Origin: Nissolia schottii
Lineage: Eukaryota > Streptophyta > Magnoliopsida > Fabales > Fabaceae
DNA: 64,000 nt
NCBI GenBank assembly: GCA_003254905.1
Contig: QANU01107820.1
Coordinates: 312,880-376,879, forward strand
Direction: 5' to 3'
Positions 37,257 through 49,127 of this stretch are shown piece after piece. The first letter of the stretch is position 1; every line of letters begins with the position of its first letter. Under the pieces are notes generated by a model, which saw only the letters and a list, made by a program, of their open reading frames with translations, was not told the DNA's origin and did not search any database. A program made the translations under genes and the position numbers.

Positions 37257-37796
37257 GCCAGTTTTGGAGCAAAGTGAGTAAAAGATAAGGTACTTGGCTT
37301 TTATGGTTTATGGTTTGGATTGCTTTGTGTACTAGAAGCTCTCACTTTTTACTTAGTTAAATAGTAGTCTCAATAAGCAAGTAATATCTTGAAATATCTA
37401 GTGTAGAAGACTTCGCTTTACAATTTACAATTTAGGTTGCATTTATAAAGTGGTGGACCTTTCTTTTTATTTTTTATAATAATGCATTCAAAGCATAAGA
37501 TTGTCACCTTAATTTTCCCCCCCTTCTTTTTAGTTCTATTTGAGGAAGAGGAGGAAAAGAAAGAGGAGGATTATGAGGCTCTCAATTTAAATACATTAAT
37601 TAAAAATTGTATCTAAAATTTTAAAATTGTGTGTATTCTATATTCTATATTTAAGTTGTATCTTATTCTATCTAAAGTAGTTGGAAGTCTTTAACATGTG
37701 AATGTTTGTCACCTACCTGACATGCGAACTAGATACTAAGTCGATGTAACTTATTTTTTAGGATTTACTTAACCCTAATCTAACCTAAATTGCATG
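37257..37796. other. Upstream region of the plastid-protein gene
   Basis: AT-rich with a C-run near 37517. It ends at the target-site duplication AATTGCATG (37788-37796) of the next element. Confidence 0.45.
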
Positions 37797-38147
37797 GGAA
37801 AAATTCTAGAAATAAAACATAAAAAACACAACACCAATTTGAAAGTTGTTCACAAAATAAACCAATTTTTCTATAAAGGAGACTGATTCAAATCAACTCA
37901 TATTTTACTTCTTTTTTCTTTTTTTTAAACAAAAATTGATTCAAATCGACTCCTGTAAAATTTTTCTTTTTTAAGTATGAGTTGATTCAAATTGACTCCT
38001 AAAAAGGAGTCTATTTGAATCGACTCCTTTGGGAGTTTTACATAAAGAAGTCAGTTTAAACCGATTTCTTCACAATTCTAACTCTATCTTTCTCTAAAAA
38101 TTCACTTTCTCTCTCTAAAAATCTTGTGGGTTGATATTTTGGGTGCA

Positions 38148-40336
38148 ATGGAAGGTGCAAATTTGTTGCGTTTGAACGAGGTCGACCACATTCAACCTCG
38201 AGCGAACTTCCAAGTACGTAGATATTTTTACCATAACGTTTTGGTGTTTGTTTATGCTAGTGTTGTAAATTGATAAGACAAATATTAGGTTAACATAGGT
38301 CAAAAATGGTAGTGTAGATTTATAGATAAATAGACAAATTATTCAGTAGATTAATAAAATGTTATTGAAATATGCTTAAGACTAAAATATGTTTTATTTT
38401 AATTTTGCAGTTTATTTGGACACTGTATAACGAGCCGGATGTGAATGTGGCAATACTTGGGTGGGTATACGATGAGCAAGCGATATGGACATATCAAATA
38501 CCGCCCTTATATGCTTTGCCATTGTTAAGTGGCACACCGACTGGGATACTTGTAGACAGGATAGTGTCATGCTGCCTTTATGCAAACTCGAAGCCCTCCT
38601 TCTAGTACTTTCTATGGTATGGGGCATCGTTCGTTAGGGGTGGCCTGAGTCTGGCCTGTTTACTCACAAATGTTCATATAGGTTTACTAAAATAAATGAA
38701 TTTATTTTACCTTTAGTAGAACTCGAACCCAAGACCTTCACCATACAAAGTAATGTCTTAACCACTAAACTAACATTACTTTTTACAACATTTTATGCAA
38801 TTATATTTATTAATATAATTTTATTATTTTAATTTTTCTTTTTAAACTAACCCTAAATATAAGAGTCTCTAGAACTCTTAGAAAAAGCAACAAGTTTAAC
38901 ATAAAGAAAAAGCAAAAGGTATATCTTATTATTTAGTTATCTTATTCTTTTAAAATTATGTCATGAATAATGATATAAATAATTTTTTATTTTTAGGCAC
39001 TTGACAATGAAGAAGGAGGGGCGGTCATATTGAAGATTTGATACTAGAAGGTCAATTTGTTGAATAATTCTTGTGTTGAGAATTAATGTATTGTGTTGAG
39101 AATAATTCTTATTTAGTTGGTATTTTCATATTATTGGTCTTGTATGTTTTAGACATAGATCGTATTTGGACATTATTAGTATTGTAAGATGATTGATTAT
39201 TTTTGTTGAATGTTGTTTTATTGAGTGTGTAACAGGCCGTGAGTGTTCTTTTATTGTGTAACAGACCGCAATAACAGGTCAAAGTAACCTTTTTTTTATA
39301 TAAAAAAAATACACAGGCAGACCTATTAGGCTTCAGGCCATGCCTCCCAAACAGGCAGACCATTCTAAAAAAATAGCCTATAACAGTTAACAGGTCAGAC
39401 CCAGGCCAAAAATTAACGAGACAGGCATGGCCTGTTAAGGGCCTGGCCTGACCTGTTCCTACCCCTAATCGTCGTAGAGGTTTCTACAGTTTACTACAAA
39501 GGATATTGAGTTAGCTTTGAGGGAGTTGCCAGTAGATGTTCCAAGCGAGGCTCCCTCGGCACCACCAACAGTTGCAGTCCAGACTCCTACTCTTGATTGA
39601 CGTACACTACCAATAGGAGGAGGGGAAGGACACGTGCATCCCAATAGTAGTACGAAGACCCCGATGACTTTGATATCAAGTTTGATATAGAGGACTTCGA
39701 CATTTCGATGGAAGACAAGCCCAGGCCCCCAATAGCGGCAACAGCCACATGCGGATGCTGACGTGGATGATGAGTCGACCAAGCCTATGCCCCCAGTAGC
39801 AGCCATGTGCTTCTAGCAGTCAAGGAGGGGATACGTTATTGGGGTTTTGGCAGCACCAGGAGCCATATCTCGGATCTGCCGCTGAAGTCGACTCTCTATG
39901 CTCCGGGTTAGGTTGACACTGAACTATCTTTAGGCATTTTTTCTCGCCAGAGCAGCAGACTTTAGTGGGCGATGACGATGTCTATTGACCTTAGCCATAC
40001 ACTCCAACTGCACCATAGTGGGATGACAGGTTTTTGGGGACCGACACATTCGACGGTTCTTGTTGCTATCATCCCCCATCAGGTGCTAGTGTTGGGCCTA
40101 GTGCTCTCAACCCTCGACACGAATGCCATGGAGTGGAATCTTCTTGGCGCCTTGGAGCAGGTAGCATCTCCTCCACCGTCTCCACTAGGATCACAAGGTG
40201 AAGACGAGGCCCAAGGGGGAGCTTAGCAGCAGCATCCACGCCGCTCGAGGCGTCCGAGGCGTACGTCGACATGCCACACAGTAGAAAAATATCATGTCCT
40301 AGGAGGTCGACACCATGATGTCCTCGATAAATAGTT
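38148..40336 (+). pseudogene. Decayed MAIN-like (plant mobile domain) gene, interrupted
   Basis: A start at about 38148 opens MEGANLLRLNEVDHIQPRANFQ up to a possible donor at 38214. After a 'tgcag' acceptor at 38410 the frame reads FIWTLYNEPDVNVAILGW...IWTYQIPPLYALPL, and with one frameshift IVKWHTDW, resembling the W..Y...PL..F..VEWH..DR core of MAIN-like/plant-mobile-domain proteins. The reading then meets a hAT-like insertion (38635-39467). The 3' part (about 39470-40336) is Pro/Gly/Arg-rich like the tails of such proteins. Stops and frameshifts indicate a pseudogene. Family assignment is moderate; an unrelated transposon accessory protein is possible. Confidence 0.45.
38635..39467. mobile_element. 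hAT-like element nested in the MULE
   Basis: Ends TAGGGGTGGCCTGAG and CTGTTCCTACCCCTA form a short imperfect inverted repeat, with subterminal 'ggcctg' motifs repeated on both sides. The flanks 'atcgttcgt' and 'atcgtcgt' are nearly the same, consistent with an 8-bp duplication that gained or lost a base. Inside are AT-rich sequence and 'aggccgtgagtgttct'/'aacagaccgca' repeats. No transposase. Confidence 0.6.
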
Positions 40337-40908
40337 TAGGGTTATTTTGGTTTTGTATATATTGTATGTAACTTTGTAATTATTTGTGTAACTTTATATA
40401 TGTAACTTAATTTATGTATGTTACTTTTATAAAGTTTGTTACTTTATTATTTGATTTATTTCATTAAATTTGTTATTTCTTTATGACTAATTTGTTTATG
40501 TATGAATAAAGAATAAAGTTAATAACAACAACTAAACAAAAATCAACATAACAAGTAATAAGTCATTCATAAAACACATTCAAAACAGACATAAACACGC
40601 ATATCATACAATGAAACTTTACTTTTCTCCTAAACCTTAGTACGTAGTGAAAAAGACTATGTTTTTTGGATTTATCTCCCATAGGAGTCGATTTTAATCG
40701 ACTTCTGTTTAAAAATAATAAAATTTTTTATTGCAAGAGTCGATTTGAATCAACTTCTGTTCAATAAAAAAAAGGTAAAACGGGAGTCGATTTGAATCGA
40801 TTCCCTTTATAGGAAAATTGATTTATTTTTAGAATAATTTTTAAATTGGTTCATTTAAAAAATGGGACATTTTTCATGTTTTATTTTTGAAAATTTTCCA
40901 ATTACATG

Positions 40909-41821
40909 AGCATAAACTTAAAAAAGCAAAAAAAGTTACTATTCCTTCAAAGTGAAGTTTGTGATACACCAGTAAGTTTCATGGAGTTTGACACACCTTA
41001 AATCTAAATCATCCATTGTGTGTGTAATATACTAAGAAGCACTAACATTAGCGCAAACACGAGACACAATATGTGACACACCAATTTAAAAATTTTACCA
41101 TAGACACATCTAACCTTTTTCACATTCTTTCCTCCTCTCCCAAACTAGCCAGAAATTTCTTTTTTTTTTAAAAAAAAAACCAGCGATTTTAGAGAAATGC
41201 TTCTAATACTTCATCGTCCAAAATTTTGCATCAAGATGAAAAAGCAAGCTAAACAAACTAAATCTTAAGAAAAGCTCTCAATACTTTTTTCAATGACTAC
41301 AAAAAAAATAAAATTGCTCCCAATACTTTGCTTCAACATCGCAGGACATTTGTTATCCAAATCCTCACGTTACTACGAAGAAAAGAAATTTAAATATTTT
41401 AAATATTACATAAAATAAAGTTAAAACTTACTTATATGTGTCATTTTTTGATCTTGGTTGAACCATCTACGCCTAGGTTTTATTACGAGGAATCCGACTA
41501 AGTCAAACTCCAAACCAAGCTACATCACTTGAAACAAGAAGAAAAAAGAAGAAAAGTAAATCGAAATAGTGTGAAGGCCGGGAATGGAAGGATTGTAGGA
41601 GGCATACCGAAAAATGTTTTCAGAAGAATTGAGGTCTACTGGGGCGCACCTGATACTTAAAGGTGCATAAATACTCTATCAAATCTAAAACCGTTAGAGC
41701 ATTTCATTCAAGGTGTGTGAATTGCGATATACCAAACATAACAACAGAGTAGAGAATAAAAGAAAGGGTGTTGGGGGGGGGGGGGTCAGAAATCATTAGG
41801 TGCTTTTCAAAGTTTCAAAAA
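40909..41821. other. FIE upstream region
   Basis: AT-rich; no gene seen. A G-run of about 13 (41773-41786) lies just before the FIE start. Confidence 0.45.
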
Positions 41822-44800
41822 ATGGCCAAGGTTTTTGGTTTGGGGTCTGAGCCAGTGGTTGGTTCCTTGACTCCATCGAAGAAGAGGGACTACAGAGTCA
41901 CCAATCGCCTCCAGGAAGGGAAGCGCCCTCTATATGCCGTCGTTTTCAACTTCATCGACTCCCGCTACCTCAACGTTTTCGCTACTGTTGGTGGCAATAG
42001 GGTTTTCCTCTCTCTCTCTTAATCAGAAGCAGTGATTTTAGACTGCCCCTTTTCAGTTTTTCTTCTTGTTACTGCTGCTGGGGTCTCAAAGTTTGAAACT
42101 TTTCACTCCTTTGCACCAATTATGATTGAAGAACCATCGCATGAGCTTAGTGCCTCTGTCTTCACTGGATTTGATTTATTTTTTTTTTCGTTTTATTCTT
42201 AATTGTTAGATTACGGTTTATCAATGCCTGGAAGACGGAGTTATTGCTGTTTTGCAATCTTATGTTGATGAGGAGGTAAGTCAAGATTGTTGCATTTCTA
42301 TTTTTCTTTTTGTTGTTTCTCAGCTTGGAGGTGTATTTTTTTTTTTAATTTGAAATTATTGTTGGAAAAAGCGCTTCAAATTTCATCTGTTTTTGTGTAG
42401 ATCAGAAGGATGAATCGTTCTACACAGTGAGCTGGGCATGCAATGTTGATGGGAGCCCATTTGTGGTTGCTGGAGGAATCAATGGTATTATTCGAGTCAT
42501 TGATACTAGCACTGAGAAGATATACAAGGTATTTCGCAGCGGTCTAGTATTGATTGTTCCTTTGTACCAAAATGAACTAATGATTGTAACAACAATGATG
42601 GTTGTTAATTAATCAGTCTTCTTGAAGTATAGGAACCGAATCATTATATATATTTTTTCAGTGTTGGTTGTTGTTGGTTTAGAGTTTTGTGGGAAGTATT
42701 GGCAAGCTGAATCATCAAAAAGTTTTTGTTTGTTTTTTTTTTTAATTTGGTAATGTTTAAAATGTTATGTAATTCCCTGTTGCTTCCTGAGACTATGCCG
42801 TCATCTCTGCAGAGTTTTGTTGGCCATGGGGACTCCATAAATGAAATCAGGACTCAAACGTTGAAGCCATCACTTGTGGTCACTGCAAGCAAAGTAAATA
42901 GCGTCTTTTGTATGCAACTTCAATGGTTAAAGTATTGCGCATTTTTCATTGACATCTAAACTTGTCTAGGATGAATCGGTCCGGTTATGGAATGTTCATA
43001 CTGGGGTATGTATTTTGATATTTGCCGGAGCTGGGGGGCATCGTAATGAAGTCTTGAGCGTTGTAAGTGTATTATGTGTTCTTTGTATATCTCCTTACTT
43101 TCTTCCTTTATTGTCAAATTTTCATCTTAGTGATAATAGAAGTTTGAAGTTTTGGAGATTTGTCGTTATTGCAGGACTTTCATCCATCAGATATATTCAA
43201 AATTGCTAGTTGTGGCATGGATAATACTGTGAAGATATGGTCTATGAAGGGTAAGACAATTGTATAATCACTGCTATTATTTTGCATACAAACCTGAATG
43301 TACACTATACGGGTAGAAAAATCTCTCATCTATGCATGTCGGAAAAAAAGTTGTAGGGAACCAATTGTATTATTGGCTTTTCATTTTAATCCATCACAAC
43401 CTTTGCATTGCTGCAGAATTTTGGACCTATGTTGAAAAATCATTCACATGGACAGACCTTCCTTCGAAGTTTCCGACAAAATATGTGCAGTTTCCTGTAA
43501 GTAACAATTTATTTATTTTAGGTAACGTATCAAGGATCTCTTCTAATAATACCTATTTTCAGGTATTCAATGCTGCAGTTCATTCAAATTACGTTGACTG
43601 TAACAGGTGGCTGGGTGACTTTATCCTCTCAAAGGTGAGTGATTACACTGTCCGGAGTCATTCTACTTCCTTGTAGAAATAACGTTGATCTCTTCGTATA
43701 TTTTTTTCTTGTTGCTTTGTTTAACGAGGATATCATATCATTCTTTTCGCATTAATCGTTCTTCCATTCTAATAAAATTTCTCCTTTTAAAATTTTGATA
43801 GTTGGGAGAGAAACAATCTTAAAGTTTGTTAGGCAAATCATCAAATTTGGGAACTTGACCACAGTTTAATGGTTTGAATATTGGAGCCTTCTAACCTAGG
43901 CCGACTTGAGTATTGGAACATTTGGGTCCTTGGCGGGAAAAAATCAAATAATTTAATAAAATTATCCTTTTATCCGTATTAAATTTCTCTCTCAGAAAAT
44001 CCCCTTTCCCCTTTCTTGCCCTCCGATCTCCTCCCTGCCTCCTCCTCCGCAACAACTTCGTTGTTGTCTCCCTTGCACTAACCATTCGTGTTAGACGGTG
44101 TCACATATGCAAACTCCTCAAGTCCGATCGCCATCACCAACACAAGTTCAATCGTCGCCGTTCTTCCACCGCAACCAGCAACCTTGTCATTGCATTGACC
44201 AGTGAGTAGTCGTGTCTGAGCCCGTCGCAGCCTGGCGAGGCGCTGGTGATGGGTGTGTTCGCAAAGAGATGGTGGAGCGCCATTCAGGGGCAGTGGAAGA
44301 GGGCGCGAGGGATGACAACAAGATCTGGGTAAAGTGACCAGAGAAGGGAAAGATCATGCCTTCTTCCAGCTTTTCCGGTTTGTTCTCCGGCAACTCTATT
44401 GGTTTTTTTTTTCCAGATCTGGCACTGGTTTTTTCGGAGATTTGGCACGAAAGGGAGCATCCCAATGAGATTATTGTTACGCCAAGGCTCTTCACTAGCG
44501 ACGCTTTGGTCATCTTCTCCGTTGAGCTCTTCTAGGCCAGATCTGCCCAAGAAATTCATTTTTTTTAATTGAAGAAAGCAAATCATTTTTCTATATAAGT
44601 CGTTGCCTTGAATATTTTCATATTTCATAGACTTATTTGCTGATTCTGAAGTTAATGAATTATGTCCCTATTTGTAGAGTGTTGACAATGAAATTGTCTT
44701 GTGGGAACCTAAAGTGAAGGAACAATCTCCTGGGGAGGTTTGTTACAATTCTTTTCTGTTGCATTATTTAATTATTTAATTTTGGTGTGTTAAGTTTGTA

Positions 44801-45528
44801 TCAGTTTCAATAAATTTCGGGGGCACATTTGCTATTTCTGAAGCTGAAAGCATGTGTTTTTTTATGTTTAGGGTGTAGTTGACATCCTTCAGAAATATCC
44901 TGTTCCTGAGTGTGATATCTGGTTCATCAAGTTTTCTTGTGATTTCCATTTTAATTCAGCTGCAGTAGGTAACAATACCTGTCTCTTTCTCAGTTACATT
45001 TTTCTCAGCAGTGTGAAACTTTAGTCCTACCATGAAAGGAACTATGTGTTACACATTTAGTTCACTACAAGTTGCAAGAAACAATTTTGGAGAGCCTATC
45101 TTTTGATAGAACATTTGTTACCATATTTATTTTACAGTTCTCATTTCCTTTATTTTTTTTTTTCTGGGCGAGCCAGGCAATAGGGAAGGCAAGATTTTTG
45201 TTTGGGAATTGCAGTCAAGTCCACCTGTTCTTCTTGCAAGGTTTGTTTATCGAGTTATTCCGTTGACATTTGTATTTCATCAAGTTCTTATGCTCTGTCA
45301 CCTTGTTCAGGTTGTCGCACAGTCAATCGAAATCTCCGATCCGGCAGACTGCTATGTCATTTGATGGAAGGTAATGTCTTCATATCTTAATGTCGTTCAT
45401 GATTTTGGTGCAATATGTACTCTCTCTTTTTTAATTGTAGTCTGTTCTTATGTTGTAGTATTATTTTGGCTTGCTGTGAGGATGGGACAATATGGCGGTG
45501 GGATGATGCTGCAAACTCCTCAGAGTAA
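41822..45528 (+). CDS. FIE: Polycomb protein FIE (ESC/EED-type WD40 subunit of PRC2)
   Basis: Thirteen exons rebuilt: 41822-42001, 42210-42275, 42406-42528, 42813-42893, 42970-43062, 43175-43250, 43417-43496, 43563-43634, 44678-44737, 44872-44968, 45177-45240, 45311-45370, 45459-45528. They sum to 1122 bases, 373 aa, close to the family's ~370. FIE is the WD40 scaffold of PRC2, which trimethylates histone H3 Lys27 and holds seed-development and floral genes silent in the nucleus. Diagnostic segments: [94 protein letters not shown]. The start at 41822 (MAKVFG) fits the family; an in-frame ATG at 41768 would add 18 low-quality residues across a G-run. Exon 3 uses the second of two AG sites 5 bases apart (TAGATCAG). 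Intron 8 (1043 bp) contains an insertion-like GC-rich block. Confidence 0.95.
43860..44560. other. GC-rich insertion-like block in FIE intron 8
   Basis: Within an otherwise AT-rich intron there is about 0.6 kb of balanced, codon-like composition with short minus-strand frames (44187-44513, 44284-44628). No terminal repeats or duplications were found and no domain is recognised. It could be an old transposon or captured gene fragment. Confidence 0.35.
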
Positions 45529-46769
45529 CTTTGCCTCCAATGCAATTTCTAATGTGACTTGCACAATATTATGGAGTTCAACATTAGGCAGTTCTGGTTT
45601 GTTGGTTTAACTAGTCTTGAACTCTTTTTAATTCGTATTGGATTATTTTTTGTTGGACAAATTTGGATTGTATAATGTTCGTATGCTGTAACAAAAAATA
45701 AAAGTTTCAAATGACGACTTTTGGCTCAGATCCGCTTTACAGGTATTTTGAGATTAAGCAGTGGGGAATTATGTCATTTTATCCTCGTTTGGTCACCTAA
45801 TGCCTTTTAAGTGTCACCAAAACTTTTGTCACCATTGTGATATCCATTAATTAGCTTTTTGTTACCGAGAAATATCGGTAATATTATTTGGACAACTCAA
45901 AAACATCTAACTGCATCTAATTAAATAGAGAAATAAATATCATTATTTAGTGTTTTTGTGTGTACAAATACACATGTTTAATGTTTAATATTTGATCATT
46001 TTTGTGTTGAATGATGTTTGTATTTTTGTTTTGTTAGATGCAGTTAAATGTTTTTAAATTGTACAAATAGTTTTTTTTTTAAATAAATGGAGCAATTCAT
46101 TGTTTAGTACACATAATAATGTCGGAGGCATAAAAATAAATGTGTATCAACATAAAGTTCGCATGATTTACTTAACCTTCATTAAGAGTCTTCTTAAATA
46201 TAAGATGTTTGAATTGAATTTGTCCAAGAATTATTTTTTTTACATGGTCAGTAAAATGGTATCTATTACTATAGTTACCAGAACTTCTTTGGTTCAAAAC
46301 TTCAAGTAGTTCGGTTTTCTATAACTCTTCAAAGTAAGATTTACGTGGTCATAAAGCTTCAAGTTATATGTGTTTCAAATCATTATATTGAATACTATTT
46401 CAATCTATACTTTAAAAGGACTCATTATTTAAAATTGTAATTTAAATCTTATTTAATGTGTGATTTAAAATATATTTAATTTAACATGCCAAAATCACAT
46501 AATTTCTTCTCTAAGTTAAGTTTGAGTTTGTGGATGAAAAAATAACATTTAGAAAATTTTAAGCTCATGGTTAATGAACATGTCAATCCCATTCAAGCCA
46601 AATTAACTAATATATTGGTAAACCATTAAAATTGTCTTTAACGTTGGAGGTTTTTACTCTTTTACCCTCGCCAGAGAAAGTAATTACCAAAATACCCTCA
46701 TTTCAAAACATTTTACCAAACTATTACTGTTTGGGCTGACGTGGATTTCGCGGATAGCGTGGATGGCCA
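45529..46769. other. FIE 3' flank and spacer
   Basis: AT-rich, no gene seen. Confidence 0.45.
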
Positions 46770-46920
46770 CGTCAGAATTGCCAACATGGATGGCGAATAT
46801 GGCCTAAATTCGCCAACACGGTTGGCGAATTCCCTACAAACCGAAATACGTTATCTGTACTAAATTCACCAACGTGGTAGGCGAATTCAACATGAATTCG
46901 CCACCTGTGTTGGCTAATCA
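46770..46920. repeat. Cluster of four imperfect palindromes
   Basis: Variants of 'aattcgccaac-acgg-ttggcgaatt' occur four times in 150 bases, near 46779, 46807, 46861 and 46893. Each can fold back on itself. Function unknown; could be a transposon subterminal region. Confidence 0.6.
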
Positions 46921-48212
46921 CTACCCACGTGGACCTTGCTAACCGGTTCGGAAAAAAATCATATAAAACTATGCACACAAAACTCTTAATATATATGATG
47001 GAAGGTGCAAAAGTCTAAAAAACATGGTTTCCCGGATAAGTGTAAAAGTCCAAAAAATATGCTTGCAAAAAGACCGATTATATACATTGCTTGTGCATCA
47101 AGCAAGGCAAGTCATTCATTCCAATCCATTCCAATTCTCTCATTCTTTCATTCTCTCAAGCTTGATATGGTAGGATTTTGCCGCATCGCTATCATGGTGT
47201 TGTTGCATTGACGAGAAGTGCCCAGTTGCATTGTTTCACATCCATTTAAGTTGTTTCATTGATTCAATGTGTTAGCAATTTCTATGTATGTTTTGTTATG
47301 TTTTTGTGTCAGTTCGAGAACACCATTTGGGGTTCTGCAGGTTGCGACATCGCTCTCACAACAACATAGGTGAGTGGGTAATTGCTCGTGACTTATATTA
47401 GCCATTATGTTATGTTCATATTTACAAACATGATTTTAATTTAACAATTTTGACGTTTATGAAAAATAAGGATTTATTTTATGAAAAATATTTACAAAAA
47501 TGCTTTTATAGAAACATTTTACAAAAACATGATTTATGAAATGTTTGTCTTTATGAAGATGTTTTTATTCGAACCATTTTTTTTTAAAACATGTTTTATT
47601 TTATTTATTTATGAAAAATCATATTTACCCCTATGAACGCCATGAACATGTTTATGAAAATGTTGACGAAAGAGGTTGCAAAAAGATTTTAAAAATCATG
47701 AAAACCTTTTTAAAAAAGTCATGAGACCATTGTTTTATTGCATAATTATCATCATATTGCATGTGTATGTTCATGGATTTCTACGTTTATGGTCATGTCA
47801 ATTATATCATGTTATCAATTATCACTATCCGTTATCATGTACATGTTATTATATTTATATTTCGTTTTTATGAGAATGAAATCTAGAATGGAACTGCAAG
47901 TGAACGACCTACATTGACTTTAGTATACCTTATACAATCATCATGTAGATCCATTTGATCAGAAGTGGTCCCCAAAATATATTGTGAGAGAAGTAAAAAT
48001 GTGTCTACTCCTTTTAAGTGGTCTATATATCATTTTCGTAAAAAAAAATCTAAATATTTGATTGATTTTTCTACTATTCAGTCTCCAACAAGAAATGCTC
48101 CCACAGTGCAACAAATTTAACCTAAACCCACAATTTTTGGTCATTAAGATTAAAAGTTGTGTCTAATACTAAAAAAATAAAAAAATAAAGGCAACATTTT
48201 ATGATGGATACC
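46921..48212. other. Spacer before the Copia element
   Basis: No gene recognised. 47450-47680 is built of 'atgaaaat(g/a)'-like and 'acaaaaatg' low-complexity repeats. Confidence 0.4.
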
Positions 48213-48565
48213 TGTGAAAATCTTGGACCAATCTCAGTTCAAGATCCATGGCAAATGCAGCCAATAAAATGAGAGAAAGATGATGAAGCCAAGAACAATG
48301 TAAATGGTTGAATTGGAATTCTTATTCAGTAATGCAGCCAAGCTGCAAATATATACAAGCAGAGTCGGTTGGAAATTCAAATGAAATTACAAGTAAATTA
48401 CAAGTAAATTTGCATTAAATACATTCACAATGCAACTGAAACTGAATTAAGTAACAGCCACAATTACAAGCAGCAACCATAACAGCATAACTGTTTTTCG
48501 CGCCATTTTCATAGCCGCAGCCCGCAACTCCTTCTGTTGCTGCTTGCTTGCTCACCCTGCTCACA
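48213..48565 (-). repeat. 3' LTR of the Copia element
   Basis: 353 bp, preceded on the minus strand by the polypurine tract. Contains two direct 'attacaagtaa' repeats (about 48388-48410), also present in the other LTR. Confidence 0.93.
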
Positions 48566-48571
48566 CCCCCC

Positions 48572-49127
48572 TCAAGCTGCAGCATGAAAGTTAATCATGC
48601 TCAGCTTGCTAAATAAATGCTTGAAAGGTCCAGGGGCCAGGGCTTTAGTAAATACGTCTGCTAACTGATTGCTGGTGTGAATGGAACGAAGTGTGATAAC
48701 CTTTTCTTGTACCTTGTCACGCACAACATGGCAATCTATTTCAATGTGTTTGGTGCGTTCATGGAACACAGGATTGGCGGCAATGTGGATAGCCGATTGG
48801 TTATCACAGGCAATGGAGACAGGGCCAGGAATTGGGACCTCAAGGTCACGTAGGAGTTAAAGAAGCCATTGAATCTCACATGTAACTTGGGCCAAAGCCC
48901 TATATTCGGCCTCAGCGGATGATCTGGCTACAGTGGTCTGTTTCTTGCTTCTCCAAGAAACCATAGACTTCCCAATAAAGCAAACAAAGCCAGATATAGA
49001 ACGTCTAGAGTCGGGACACAAACCCCAATCAGCATCAGCAAAGCCATGAAGTATTAAGGCCGAATCAGAGGAAAAGAAAAGCCCAGCTGCTGGTGCCCCC
49101 TTGAGGTACCTGAGAATCCGATGAGCT
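48572..49127 (-). pseudogene. Copia RNase H C-terminal fragment
   Basis: Minus-strand frame reads HRILRYLKGAPAAGLFF, ADADWGLCPDSRRSISGFVCFIG, SWRSKKQTTVARSSAEAEYRALA and then, after an in-frame stop at 48857-48859, [18 protein letters not shown] and LADVFTKAL. This is the standard end of Copia pol. The reading starts abruptly at 49127 because the reverse transcriptase part upstream is absent, and the stop confirms it is not functional. Confidence 0.9.

Larger units (their letters stand above)
37797..40899. mobile_element. Mutator-like element with MAIN-like/plant-mobile-domain cargo
   Basis: Long inverted terminal regions of roughly 250 bases: the left starts GGAAAAATTCTAGAAATAAA and pairs with the right end ...TTTATTTTTGAAAATTTTCC, and both arms contain runs of 'gattcaaatcgactcc'-type motifs (37873-38064 and 40683-40805). 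Flanks AATTGCATG (37788-37796) and AATTACATG (40900-40908) match at 8 of 9, the Mutator-class duplication length. The interior carries a decayed gene-like region and a nested hAT-like insertion. No transposase was recognised. Confidence 0.78.

Noticed and set aside
41768..41821. Upstream in-frame ATG for FIE
   Set aside because: It would add 18 residues partly encoded by a G-run; the family's N-terminus begins close to the 41822 start.
43015..43676. Short frames in the FIE gene read as separate genes
   Set aside because: They are exons with intron read-through.
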